Shown here piece after piece: positions 35,771 to 48,535 of a stretch of DNA of 64,000 bases. A program made the position numbers and the translations under genes. Where the stretch lies: contig CP137669.1 in assembly GCA_037976565.1 (NCBI GenBank), forward strand, positions 34,341,613-34,405,612. The letters run 5' to 3'. Numbering within the stretch: the stretch's first letter is position 1; each line of letters opens with the position of its first letter. The notes below the pieces were generated by a model. That model ran no database searches. It saw nothing but the letters and a program-made list of their open reading frames with translations, and was not told the DNA's origin. This DNA comes from Mesocentrotus franciscanus. Its lineage: Eukaryota; Echinodermata; Echinoidea; Camarodonta; Strongylocentrotidae.

Positions 35771-37861
35771 CAAAGAAGCGTATTCGCAAAACTAATCAAC
35801 CAAAATGGATGATCTTGGAGTCATTTGCTTCTGCATGAAATACAGTAATCGATAAGGCTAAAAAGAAATAATTTCTGACCAGGTAAATATCGAACATCGA
35901 CCGTGCCACCCTGTATAAACCTAATTCTTTTTTCAAAAACGTACAAATTATTGCATTAGGGGACATTATCATTTTGTGTTTATTCACCCACATAGAAACC
36001 AATCTTATCCCTTGTGCACATAAGGATCATTTGGAGCAAGATTTAGAACCTAATTTTAAACACAACCGTTAACTTGTGTAAAAACTTCGAAAAGATTTCA
36101 CAACCAAACCAGGCTCACAAAAAAACATAAACATAAACATGGAACATAAAGCTAGATAAAACTATATGATCGACAAAAATTATATTGTCTCGAAAACATT
36201 CAGAAAACATTGGAAATAGAATAAATAAGACATAAATGTGGTAATGACAGCCGAGGATGACGAAGTTTGACGAAATTGGATGCGAAATGATGAAATTAAT
36301 TGGACCTAAGAATCCTCCGAACACAAGTTGGGAACCTTTTTTATATATCTTAATTTCCCTACATTATGAAGCTGGAAGAGAATGTTGATGATAATTATTT
36401 AGGTTGAAAACAATGTCAACAAGTAATTTATCAGCTTCTGAATATGTAAATAACATTATAGAGCATTGTGGTATATTGATGAGGACTATTTGACTCTCAT
36501 ACAGGTTCGTTCCTTGCTCAATGCTATTACTCACATCCTTGGGCAATGCCCTGGATAAAGTAGACCAAATTTGTACAGTCATGTGATAAAAATTCTCTTA
36601 CATTTCTGCTTATTTTGCAAAGCAAGAGTCGGGAACAATAACAGCGATCGATCAGTATATAGCGCAGATGTATCAACCGCTTTGAATACAGAGTATTATT
36701 ATTCTCATTACATCGTGTTTTTCATGTGATATTGACCCGTCCTAAATACGGTTTAAGAAAATATCAATTCTACTTTCTTGTCGTGAAGAATTGATAAAGA
36801 TAACGGACAACATTTTTCATGTAAACGTTCTCTTCTTCACAATTAAGTTCGTGTTGAGGTAATTATACCAAGTTTTATTGTTTATTGTTCCATTGTGGTA
36901 ACCGAAAGACAATTACTCAGTTATGGAAAAATCAACAAATTCAATAATCTTTCTTGTTTCATTTTAAGGGTCACTTTTTTAAAGTGTAAACCACGTTTAA
37001 GATACAGGAGTTCACTCTCAAGAGTATTTTAAACTAATGTGGAGTGGAATCAACTCTAAAACAAAGTGATCCCTAATTATGAGTCCTGAAAGAGTGAATT
37101 CCCACTCCATGTTTATAAAGAGCAACAATGTCAAACGATTGTTGCTAAATGGGTATACAACCCTTATTTCTATCGGCTTTTTCTCTTCTGTACCATTCAT
37201 ACTGGCAGTTTCATCGGATGCGTCCGGATGCATCCGATGAAAATCAGGCCAGTTTGAAAGGGGTATTAGTGTGTGAGACATAAGAAAAGCATAGAAAGTT
37301 GATAACACATCCAAGTAATACTGCAATAATGAGGTGCCATAGCAACTACTCTTTCAGACATGAATATTACCTGGATAAAATCTTCTGGATCTGGATTTTA
37401 ATCAAGTAGACAGTTGTAAATTCTTGTACAGAGACACTACTTTTTCTTTTTCTTATCAATCAGATACATTTATATTTTTTTCAAAATATTTAATTTCTTA
37501 TAATACTTTTTTCAGTACTAATAACATTTTTTAAAACCTTACCTTACCTCAAATGGCTCAGTTTGGATTGCAATGAAACTGGAAGCTAAAATTACATAAA
37601 CGTAGATGCTTACAGTTGTTTTTATATTTGTTGTTCAATTACAAATATGCGGTATTTATAACATTTCAAAATTGTAGCGGCCATGGTTGTCACATCCACC
37701 AACAACTTTATGACAAAACGAGCATATTATGATAGTTGAGGGTATACTAGATAACAAACATGTATCATTTGATATTACTTGTTATTCTGCTTGATTTATA
37801 TTTTGCATTGATTAGTTTCATTTTTTTTTTGTTTTGTTGTTGTTCAAAGATAACAACTTCC

Positions 37862-37875
37862 GTTTCCATGGCAAC
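37862..37875. promoter_or_regulatory. Consensus X-box (RFX) motif
   Basis: GTTTCCATGGCAAC fits the RFX X-box consensus GTYNCCATNGCAAC at every position. A second, weaker version, GTTACCATGGTAAT, lies at about 38239. Neither is near a gene start I can see. Confidence 0.4.
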
Positions 37876-39633
37876 GGCTTATTTCCGTTACTTAAAATGA
37901 CTCAAAATGTAGGTATAATCAAACGGACAGCTAAAGATATTAGATGCTTATCATTTGTTTCATGTTGTTGAAAATAATAGTACTATCTAAAGTTCCAATA
38001 GTTCGCGATTTCATGGTGTAACGGCCCAGCGGTCACGTCCAACCTACTTTATGGTAAATAGACAGATTATAATACCCGATGGTCCTATAAAATGTTACCA
38101 ACTTTTATCTAACATTTAACAAAATTGTTTCAGGTTTTGTTGTTTTTACATTATATTGACATACTTACAATGTGTTTTAAATTAAACTGACAAATAATAT
38201 TATGACATTTTCTAAAATTCTAACGTTCTTGAGAAACGTTACCATGGTAATAGCCCTAGTGGTCACATCCATCACAAACTCTAGGGTCAACAAGCACATT
38301 CTGATAGGGAAGGGTCTTAACTAACAGGAAAATAAATTGTGCCTTCGGGGGTGGGTGCCTTTTCAGTTTTTGGCCCATGGACTTATACTGCTAATCTATG
38401 AGAATTACCATATACGGTACACGTATACATTGTGTTTCCACTCAATATTATTGTGCATCAAGTAAAAAAAAAACATCAATTCAATTGGGATACCAAAATG
38501 ACTTCCATCACATTATCTGATCATTTATTTTCTGTGTGTGTGGCATAACAACATATATGATATGTTTAATCAAGAAAAAGTGTTTCAATGGACAGATTTA
38601 GGAAGAGATCTAGAGCAGACAGGTGTAGCTTAGCGCTTGCCTCATGATATTTTCTTTTTTTCTTTCTTTTTTTCTCCCCCTTTTTTAAAGAAAAGATCAA
38701 TCGGGCCCCTGGTGCATGCGTAAATATAGGCTAATAGCTGACTGCATGTGCCATTATTCCCTTATTCCCATGCATATATATATATATATATGTAGGCCTG
38801 GGGGAGGGGGGAGAAGAAGAAAAAAAAGGGAAGAGAATATGAGCGCATATGAAAAACGATTGAGCATCCCCTCCCACAACGTTCCCATGCCTTAATTTGC
38901 AATGGATGCATCTATGCCTCGATCATGATATACTCCCTGGCAATGTGCCCACTATTGCATGCATGCCCATCTCAAATCCTGTCAACGTACATCAAGTTTT
39001 ATTTATTTCATTTTATGTTTTTTTCCATATTCGTTTGAACAGTTCACCAAACTCATAATCAGCTTTTTCAGAATCATGTTCATTCAGGTTCTCTCAAAGT
39101 GCATTTCGTATCTCGGAACTAAAAAAATATATTTTGTAATCAATGTATGATCTACCGTTTTGGCATGTTTGAGGACTATTGTTTCCAAAGTTAGATTCTA
39201 ATCATGTTTATTGAATCTTGAAACGATTGTGGTTCTACGATACGATGTCCCCACGGCAGCAACGAAAGAAAGAAAAAATGTGGTAAACGCACTTTTGTGG
39301 TAAACGCACTTTTTTCAGGAGTAAGAAAGTCTGTACCCTACAAAACTGTTATATGCCAGATTTTTTCGACAAAAATTAATTTTCACTTTAGCACCCACTC
39401 CCGGCCCGCTAGAATCCCGAATCCGCCACTGATATTATTCATATTCATCAGAAACTTGACATGTTATAACAACCCAAAGTGTATACTATATTATGGCTTT
39501 CCGCTTGATTTGAAAATCGTACTGAGTTCGAACTATTTAAGAATCATGTTCTGACAGTAAAAGGTGACTTGATAGTGATTTTTGAGTATTCCTAAAAGTT
39601 CATAAATAATAATAATAATGATAATATGCCATA

Positions 39634-39637
<4 letters not shown>

Positions 39638-39709
<72 letters not shown>

Positions 39710-39710
39710 G

Positions 39711-39742
<32 letters not shown>
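39638..39742. repeat. AT dinucleotide microsatellite
   Basis: About 100 bp of (TA)n with few interruptions. Confidence 0.97.
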
Positions 39743-39743
<1 letters not shown>

Positions 39744-40039
39744 GCACGTATCACAAATATGTCCCTATGCACTGTAATAGAGAGAAGGACAGAAAATAAT
39801 AGAGAAGAGTGAGATATGCTCAGCATACGCATTAAAGCCCCACTGCACTAACTTGTAGCTACTTGCTCCCTCTATATAGAAAACAATGCCTAAGCGGTGC
39901 CCGTTGGTCCCCCATGATCCTCTTTTTGAATGTTAATTGCTGAGCTAAGTTGATATGAGATAACCACCTGTCAGTGACCACGCTGGGAGGTCTAATCCCT
40001 CCTGGCCAAACTAGTGCAGACGGTCCTTAAGTCATTAGT

Positions 40040-40235
40040 TAACATTGGAAAATGTTTTGATAGAAAGAAATGTTTTAGACGAGTTTTGAAGTTTCAACAG
40101 TATCACAATTTTTTATATATTACCCGGCAGTTTATTCCAAAGTTCTGCTGATGCAATATGTAAAGAGCGTGACCCGTAGAACTTTGTAGTTTGTATTTAT
40201 CATTAGATAGGTCTGCATGCCTCAAACTGCTTGGC
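40040..40235 (-). mobile_element. Non-LTR RT C-terminus, decayed
   Basis: On the minus strand: GSRSLHIASAELWNKLPGNI, a stop, then residues like LLKLQNSSKT. It fits the common RT ending (R.F..A...LWN.LP), far from any gene. Confidence 0.55.
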
Positions 40236-41881
40236 AATCGTTTGTTTTATCTATTACTTTGATGGCACAGACAATTATCATGAACATGTCATTATTAAAT
40301 TCTGTTCAAAATCGATGGTCCTGTGCCATGTGACGAGACGATACCAATTCATTACCCAAAATAATATAGTCATAACTATTGGACCAGTTTGTATATTGAT
40401 AAACTCTGTGCATGATCAGATGCAGATCATAAGATAAATCGGTCACATAAAAGGCTGATGATAAGAGATGTTGTTCACGGAATATGTAATCAGGTACTAC
40501 GTACAACACTTTGTTTTTATAAAAAAATGAAGTAGGTAGCTGATGATGCATAAATGTACTTTGCTTGAAACGTGTACTGTTTTTGTTGTTGTTATTAGTT
40601 GAGTATGTATGAAAATTTACCTCCTTTGTATTTATTTGGTTTCTGGATTCACATTTGGGTTAATCATGAGCAAAGGAGACAACAAAATAACATCTTTACA
40701 TGTACACCATACTTCATTTTATTCATAAAATCATATATACCCATCATTCAGTCAAAACTTTATATACGTCTGTACAAGTAATTTGTGTGCCGAGAGCTAC
40801 AAGGGCGTTAACTCATATCCTTTCACACAGATTAATATACCCTTCTGGCTTTCAACAGACAAATGACAATCATGAAAGAAAAGGCTGATGTACATAAAAT
40901 TCCTCCCAGTATTTTTTGTTCTGCTAAAAGCTGGTTGAGCTCAAAATTCCTCCCTCGATCCCTTCTATTCTTGTCAATTATTCTCGATCTTAAACGTAGT
41001 CAAATATATTTCAATTGCAAAACTACATGCTTTGTTAATTACATCAATGTCATAATTATTCCTTTGATCAATAACTTCTCAAATAAGATTTTGTCTTCAA
41101 TGCTGGCATTATGGCATTTTATAATCCTTTGAAGCGGAACTCCTTAAATAAATAGTTTTCGCAAACGCCTTCACCCTAATAAACAATGACTCCATATATA
41201 TAAATACATGCATGTACCGCAAATAGGAATGTGTAAGACGGGTTTTCAATCCTAAAGTGCCCCTTTTCATTAATTACTAAACGTAGTTGGAACCAATACT
41301 TTTCCGTCCAATCTAAATGCAAAAGTCATGAATCTATGGTAAAAATCAAGAAGAAAGATTATTTGTCTAATAATATTAAACTCAGTACCAGATTTAGAGC
41401 AGTTTGAAAATGATTGTTCTATCATGCTAACAAGTCTCAAGCTCAGAATATGATCAGAAATCTAATAAATGGAAATGCAATACCAGATATGGATAAGCGT
41501 TTATTTATTAATTGCAAGACAATAGGAAGACCTCATTGAATACACAGGAATGACCTTGGAATATAGTACATGGTGCTTGAAAAATGATCTCTTTGCTTCC
41601 TGTTTGCTGTATTGAAAAACGATCACATGTTCATGAAGGATACAAAACAACTCATCATGTTTAATGGCTGATGTTATGACACAAACAGGCACCTGGATAA
41701 AAAAAATGGAGATGGGGGGGGGGATCATACATACAATAACATTGATGTATGACCTTTGCATGTACTGATCATAAAAATGTCCCATAGCATTCATACCAGA
41801 CTGCTGAATATATAACATACTGAATGCACACTGGATAGTTTTTGAAATCATGTTTTCCTTAACATATACTTATCCTATCAC

Positions 41882-42095
41882 TTAAAGATATAAAATTGGA
41901 GTTCTGGTCATGCGATTGCATTCAAGAAACGTGGAATCGATCAGAAATGGTTAATCATGTATAGCATATAAGTATTGGTGTGTGCATGCTGCAAGGTTCT
42001 GGAATCATCAAAATGATTAGAAATTTGGCCCAGTCTTGGTTACAAGCACTGCATGTACACAGAAAGATGTATATGCGACTACATGAACATGTGAC
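41882..42095. mobile_element. MITE family F, truncated copy
   Basis: Left part only: TTAAAGATATAAAATTGGAG, GTTCTGGTCATGCGATTG, TTTGGCCCAGTCTTGG. Matches the 25304 copy, then diverges. Confidence 0.7.
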
Positions 42096-42473
42096 ATAAA
42101 AATCTATCCCGATTTTTATGTCCCTAGTTACATGCCATATTTAGAATATTAAGGCATTTGAAGAGCCATGCTTTTCAGGGAACTTTTTTTATTTGATGTT
42201 CTTCCACACTTGCATAATACAATGATAATTTGCTCACAAATTATTTTTCACCTCTTCCCAGAACTCAACCTTTTCTTTAATAATGTAGTGCAGGAAGAGA
42301 AAGAGAGAGCAACTGAGCTTGTGATTTAATGTAAATTCATATTTCTACATTAGCTTTAATATGATTTTGTTATCAAAATATATACAGATATTTACATTTC
42401 TACAATACATACATAATATACAGATATGTACATTAAAGCATACTTTGGTATTATTTACATTTTTCTAAAGAAA

Positions 42474-42479
42474 TTTATT
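42474..42479 (-). terminator. Candidate SPATA17 poly(A) signal
   Basis: AATAAA on the minus strand about 115 bp beyond the SPATA17 stop codon. It is a plausible cleavage signal by position only, and AATAAA is frequent in AT-rich DNA. Confidence 0.45.
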
Positions 42480-42593
42480 AGCCAAATGACGCATATTATT
42501 GTTTTTCATTTTCAAAAGGAGAAATAAGGGACATCATATTGCAACATATAAAAACTCAGGACCTCATAAATAATCTGCTCAGCTGTTTACTCT

Positions 42594-42677
42594 TTAGGGT
42601 ACCGTTTCCGTTCCTTTTGAGTAGGTGTCGTTTAACTTATCGAAGACGGGGATCGGGGATACAACTGGTTGAAATCT
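42594..42677 (-). CDS. SPATA17: SPATA17 exon 9 with stop codon
   Basis: Acceptor TCTTCAG. Encodes RFQPVVSPIPVFDKLNDTYS and KGTETVP, then TAA at 42594-42596. F..V.P....F.K....YSK parallels the vertebrate C-terminus. Confidence 0.88.
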   Translation of the reverse strand, partial: RFQPVVSPIPVFDKLNDTYSKGTETVP

Positions 42678-44176
42678 CTGAAGAGACAAAAAAGAAAAGA
42701 AAACAAGGATGATTAATAAGCACATGGAAATGAGTTACAGGATGATAGCGAACAAATTGTGCTCTGATTTCAAGCTTTGAATTGAAACTATACATATCGT
42801 CGCACGGGTGGCAGAAGGGCGTTAGCGCGCGAGCGACTCGAAAACTTCTTTTCGAATTATTCGCATTTAAAGGTTTGTTTTATATTTAAACTGCTTTCCG
42901 TCCCGAAAATTGGTTTAAAATTTAAAGACTAATAGAAATGTTATAGTAGAACACGGCCACAAAATTTTTGCGGAAATAATTCAGTTTTATAAAAGTTTGA
43001 GGCGATTTAGTGCTAACGCCCTTCTGCTTTGCGTTTCATTTTTGACCTGAAATTCGAGCTAACGCCCTTCTGCCACCCAGGCGACGATATTATGGTGTAT
43101 TGAAACATAAGACTTAATTCAAACAATAGGTAATACAAGAATTAAATCCATTTGGAATCCCATTCGGGAATACTATGGCTACTGGTTATATGAAATCGTG
43201 GCAAAAAGTCAAATGCAGGTACACACAGCGTGCTGAAACTCTGATGGACCAGCGACAGTATAATCGTGAGATTCCATAGGGTAAACAGTACAAGACAAAT
43301 ATAATCACGCCACCTTTGTAATCTCTTTTAGCATTTTTTTAAAAATCAAATCGGACCACAGACTCTGTAAATAATGTCATCAGAGGATCAAAATAGGAAT
43401 GACACTGATCCATGATAAACTGATCTGCAACTTTGAACCTTAATTTACACTGGGCCAAATATAATGATGTATATATCTATATATACAGTCAAACCTGTAT
43501 TATAGTTGCAACCTCTCTATAAAGCCACTTGTCTATAGAGGCCATGTATTCTGTCTCTCTCTCTCTCGAGAAAAGAAAATGTGTTGAAGAACCTGTCTAG
43601 AAAGACCATCTGTCTACAGCGGTCTCTTTTTCTGTTTCCCTTGGGTGACCTTAATAGACAGGTTCGACTGTAATGTCATCAGAGGATCAAGATAGGAATT
43701 ATTAGATAGGAATAGGGATTCACGATAAACCGATCTCCAACTTTGAACCTAAATGTATATTGGGCCAAATATAACGATGTATATACAGTCAAACCTGTAT
43801 TAGTGGCCACCTTTCTATAAAGGTCACCTGTCTATAGTGGTCACCTGTATTGCCTCCTTCTAGGAGCTAGGAATCATGTGTTGTAGAACCTGTCTATAAA
43901 GGCCACACGTCTAGAGTGGTCGCTTTCTGCGTTTCCTCAAAGTGGCTAATAGACAGGTTTGACTGTATGTGGCGAATTTGAATTTAATTGGAGTTAAAAG
44001 TAATTGTGATAATTAAGGTATAGAAATGACTCTCACCTCTGCAGTAATATGTTTTGTTTCATCACCTTCTCTGTAGTAATGTGTACCGTACGGTAAATGC
44101 CCATATTTGGATGTCGTGTGAAGCAAGGGATCGTAATCTCGATCTCTCCTCGTGAAAGGCACAAAACTGTTAATGG

Positions 44177-44209
<33 letters not shown>

Positions 44210-45847
44210 AGGGAAAGAGAAAGAGAAAGAGAGAGAGAGAGAGAGAGAGTGGGTGATACATGGTGATGTCATGGTACACCAATATCAACACAAGCTGAAT
44301 TTTCTAAACAACTAGTTAAACAACCTTGACTTTTGCCACCTTGCGATAATTTCTTTGCCACTGTGGCTGCCATCAACAGTCCACTCAAGTTTCAGGATTT
44401 TACTACTCCTATCCACCTGGCTGTGGCACCACATAACTGGGCCCTCAGAGTCATAACAAAGATATCTTATTGATTGATGATTGATTTATTGATTTCTATA
44501 TCATCTGTTCAAATATATACATGTGCATCAATGTGATATTTCACATTTGATTCATTTACATTTGATACATTGTCCAATACAGTACAGGACATTGTATAGA
44601 AATTGGAAAAAGTATAAGAAATTAAAGGGCAATCCAACCCTTGTTATAAGTTGATTTGTATGAAAGCAGAAAAATAACAGAAACAGAATGGCAAAAGTTT
44701 GAAATGAATCGGACCAATAGTAAGGAAGTTATGAATGTTTGAAAATATGAGATCAGCAAGTCTATGCGAATCCAAAATTGGTAGTTCGGTCAGTGGATTA
44801 ATTGTGACGTAGGACGTGGATAATTCTCGCATTTGCCGTGAACAAAAATATCATTAATTTCTGTTTTTCTCGTAAGTTCCTTCTCCCTTGGGGCACTACT
44901 AAATATATATTATAGATAGCATATTATTATAGGTCCTCTAAAAAGAATAGACCATCCTAAGTAATACATTTTTAAAAAATTAAATTTTAGTAATTTTATG
45001 TTGGAACAGATGGCAAAGTAGTCTGGCACTACATCACATTGACATTACCGCTTCAGCCAATTTGAAGTGCCCATATGTGTAGTGATTACAACTTTCAAAA
45101 ATTCATAACTCTCTTATATTTAGTCAGATTTAATTGAAACTTTCATCAGTTTGCTTTTCTGATTTTTCTGCTTTCTTTTAGAGTAGTTGCCTATTTGGGT
45201 TGGATTTCCCTTTAAGGTACATGCTTAATGCATTATTTGCTGAAGAGAAACATGATATAGGAGGGCTACAGAATAAGAATGAACCTTATATATATTATAC
45301 TATATATGTATACATAACTTATATTTGTAACAAGTGAGTTTCATAACTACAGGAAGGCAAACATTACGTTTCATGCAACATTTTTATCCCCCCCCCCTTC
45401 CCTTTCTGATATAGCAGGCCTGTAGGTGGGGCTAACAGCAAACAAACCATATGGTCTAATATTAGAAAGACTTTTTTTTGTAAGGGCTTCTGCTTAGCAA
45501 TGCTGTTACAATCATCGACTATATGCATCACATCCTATTGATGTAATTTCTTTTTACATTTACAGGGGCTTTTGAAAGGGAGGTTATGATGCAAATTGCT
45601 CCCAGCTCTCATATTTCTTTTTTGTTGTTGTAAATTTACATTACATCATCACTTTATTCATTATTTATTCATTTCAATTCTTATTTTGTATTTATTATTT
45701 TTTATTCATTCATCTATTTATTACTATATTATTTATTTATTATCAATCAATTAATCAATTTATTTATTTATATACTTTTATTTAATTTATTCATTTATTA
45801 TTATTTTATTTTTTTAATTTTTAATTTATTTTTTAAAAATGTATTTA

Positions 45848-45879
<32 letters not shown>

Positions 45880-47173
45880 CATTTTGTTTGGGGGGAGGTT
45901 TATGGTGCATGTATATGATTATCATAGATACAGAAGGTAGATGGGTCACTTACATGTTGTCATTGACTCTCATAACCCATTCCTGACCTCTCATGGCTGC
46001 TCTGGCCTCCTCTACAGAGGTGTAGGATGTTGCGACTTTCAGGGTTGGTTGAAGAGGCTTGTATCTCTGTTTCTGCACCTCAAGAGGCTCCCTGAATGGA
46101 CCCTGCAATGAAATAACAAGGATGGAAAGAGAAGGAAGTGGGTGAATGCTCCTTTCTGACAATTAATCCATGGCCAATTTCTAACTCTTATCAACACAGA
46201 CACAGACTCCGGGAAAACTTGCTCTGCCGCCAATTTTGTTAACATTGCATTAAATTTACCCCTAACTTCAACAACGGGTCCAATACTATACAGAACCTTG
46301 ACCTATCTTTCCCCAAACCTAACCTAAAACCCAACTACATACAAAGTCTAACCATCTACATCTCCGACAAGATAAAGTCTAGAGCAAAAGATGCCAACAG
46401 AAATATTGGATTATCAAACTATGATTTTTCACCCAAAACCCCCCAAATATTTTGATAGCATTATCACTCAAATAATATTGTTCACACTAAATCGTAATAT
46501 TTCGACTTCAACTAATACTGCTGCTTCTACTGCAGCTGGTATTATCACTATACAATGATAATGCATTAATCAAAGTAATGACAATATTGTAAAATTTTAC
46601 AAATTCAAGAAATTGCAATAATTGTCCGGCATATTTTATTGTTGTCTCCATAAATGTCATATAATTTGTCTACCTTTTACATAGAGCTTTAAGACGATAT
46701 TAAATCTCTCTGGAATGAGACATTTTAGCTATAGGTATACACACAATTGTACAACTATTCCTGGGGAATTTAATTCTAAATATACACAAGCATAGAATAT
46801 TAGGGACAGGATACACAACAAAACAATGAAAGTTGGGTCTGCGCTGGCCATCATTGAAAAGAACAAACTCCGGTGGTATGGCCACATGCAAAGGATGGCA
46901 GAAACCAGAGATACTAAAAGAATACATACAGTGTATAAACTGGAAACTCAAGAGAAAAGACATATTGGAAGACCAAAATAAATATATAACCCAAAGAGAG
47001 GAGAAGAAGAGTAAGTGAGATCCTCAGCCCTTGACAGAGCAGAGAGGTGGAGTCTAATTCGGAGGCTGTCAACTGACAGGCTTACAGGTCTTAAGGCATC
47101 CTGGTGAGAAGGTGAGAAGATAGAATCCTTACTTATGGATTCTCAAACAAATATCCAGGAGGGAGAGGAGAGA

Positions 47174-47238
<65 letters not shown>

Positions 47239-48461
47239 TACCTGGGGCTTCTGTCCAATGGGTGGCAAGGGGGCAGTGAGGGGTAGAGGGGGGCTTGGAG
47301 CCACCACTTTGCCCGATCTGTTCTCTCTTTTGAGCTTGGGACCGGGGGGAGGGCGCGGCCTCACACTCCTCAAGATGAATTCCATCTCGTCTGGGTAAGG
47401 CTTGAATGGAGAGTTGTACACACCAGGCACCTACAGTGGCAAACATACAATCATGGTATTAGTATCTGAGATGAGCAAGCTCCTTCGGAATCCATTCTTA
47501 ACCATGTAGAATCCAGATCAGACTTCCCACGGAATGTAACTTCGAAAGGGAGACTGACCAATACAATCAAGTCATGTAAATCAGGTTTGGAAATTGGAAT
47601 GACTAATCTTTCCACACTTGATTGATAGAACATAAGCATAAAATTATTTGATATAAGTATTAAAGTATACGCAATATTCTGACCTGCATTGAATGCTTTG
47701 CTTCAAAATTTTTTTTACTAATACTTGAGCCATCAGAGATATCTTTGTTTATTAAAGGAAATTATGTATTTCAAATAAATGTACAACATGAATTGCTCAA
47801 ATTTCTAAAATCATTATTTTTTCTGCAAGGAATCAGGTCCTAAATTAACCTACAGAACATCTCATAAGTACTTTCAATACTACTTTCATTTACTTACCAC
47901 TTCAGTACTAAGAAGATAGTGATTCTTTCTGGCTTCTTCAAACACTTTTTCTTTAATTTCTGCTTGTAGTTTCTGCGCTTTTTCTTCATCTTGCTGCACT
48001 TTGTACTCCTCCAGTTCTTTCCTGAAAAATAAATAAATAATAATAGGGTATAAAAATGTCATCTTTGTAGTGTATAGAAGCATGTTTCATAAAAGTTAGA
48101 TAGCAAGATTTGGGTGTATCGTACAGTTTATTCATAATATAAATGTTAACTTATGGCAACTTGAATGAAAATACATATAACAAGATTCATTGATCTCCCG
48201 TCAGAGTTACTAGTCAAACTGCATTCACTTAACCAGCTGAATGAAATCCCATGAAGATTTTCTATCAAAGTGACAACTTTTGTTGACATTTTTTTTTCCA
48301 GTGACACATTCTTGATCTGTTCTCTTGGTCTTTTACAAAGCTAAAAGATGATTATAAAAAATTATATTTCCTTTGTGTTTTCAATAAAAATTTGTTGCAA
48401 AAAATAAATACTGGGAATCATTTCATTTATCTTTGATTACATCTGTTTTTGTTTATACATG

Positions 48462-48535
<74 letters not shown>

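Larger units (their letters stand above)
23174..42473. other. Gene-poor 19-kb repeat-rich interval
   Basis: Between the CD36-like gene's first exon and the 3' end of SPATA17 I found no exon with splice sites and recognisable protein. Short open frames here fall in MITEs, minisatellites or low-complexity DNA. The individual elements are listed separately. Confidence 0.6.
43373..43967. repeat. Two-copy tandem duplication, period about 299 bp
   Basis: AATGTCATCAGAGGATCA recurs at 43373 and 43672, and AACTTTGAACCT and GGGCCAAATATAA recur with it. Each copy carries its own TACAGTCAAACC MITE. It lies in the last SPATA17 intron. Confidence 0.88.

Noticed and set aside
35533..35812. Two opposite open frames of 85-88 codons
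   Set aside because: Mirror images produced by a short foldback element; no recognisable domain.
37018..37326. 102-codon open frame, minus strand
   Set aside because: No splice sites, domain or codon signal that I could recognise.
47129..47446. Ser/Leu repeat open frames overlapping SPATA17 exon 6
   Set aside because: Extension of the exon across the donor into a GA microsatellite, plus an antisense shadow.
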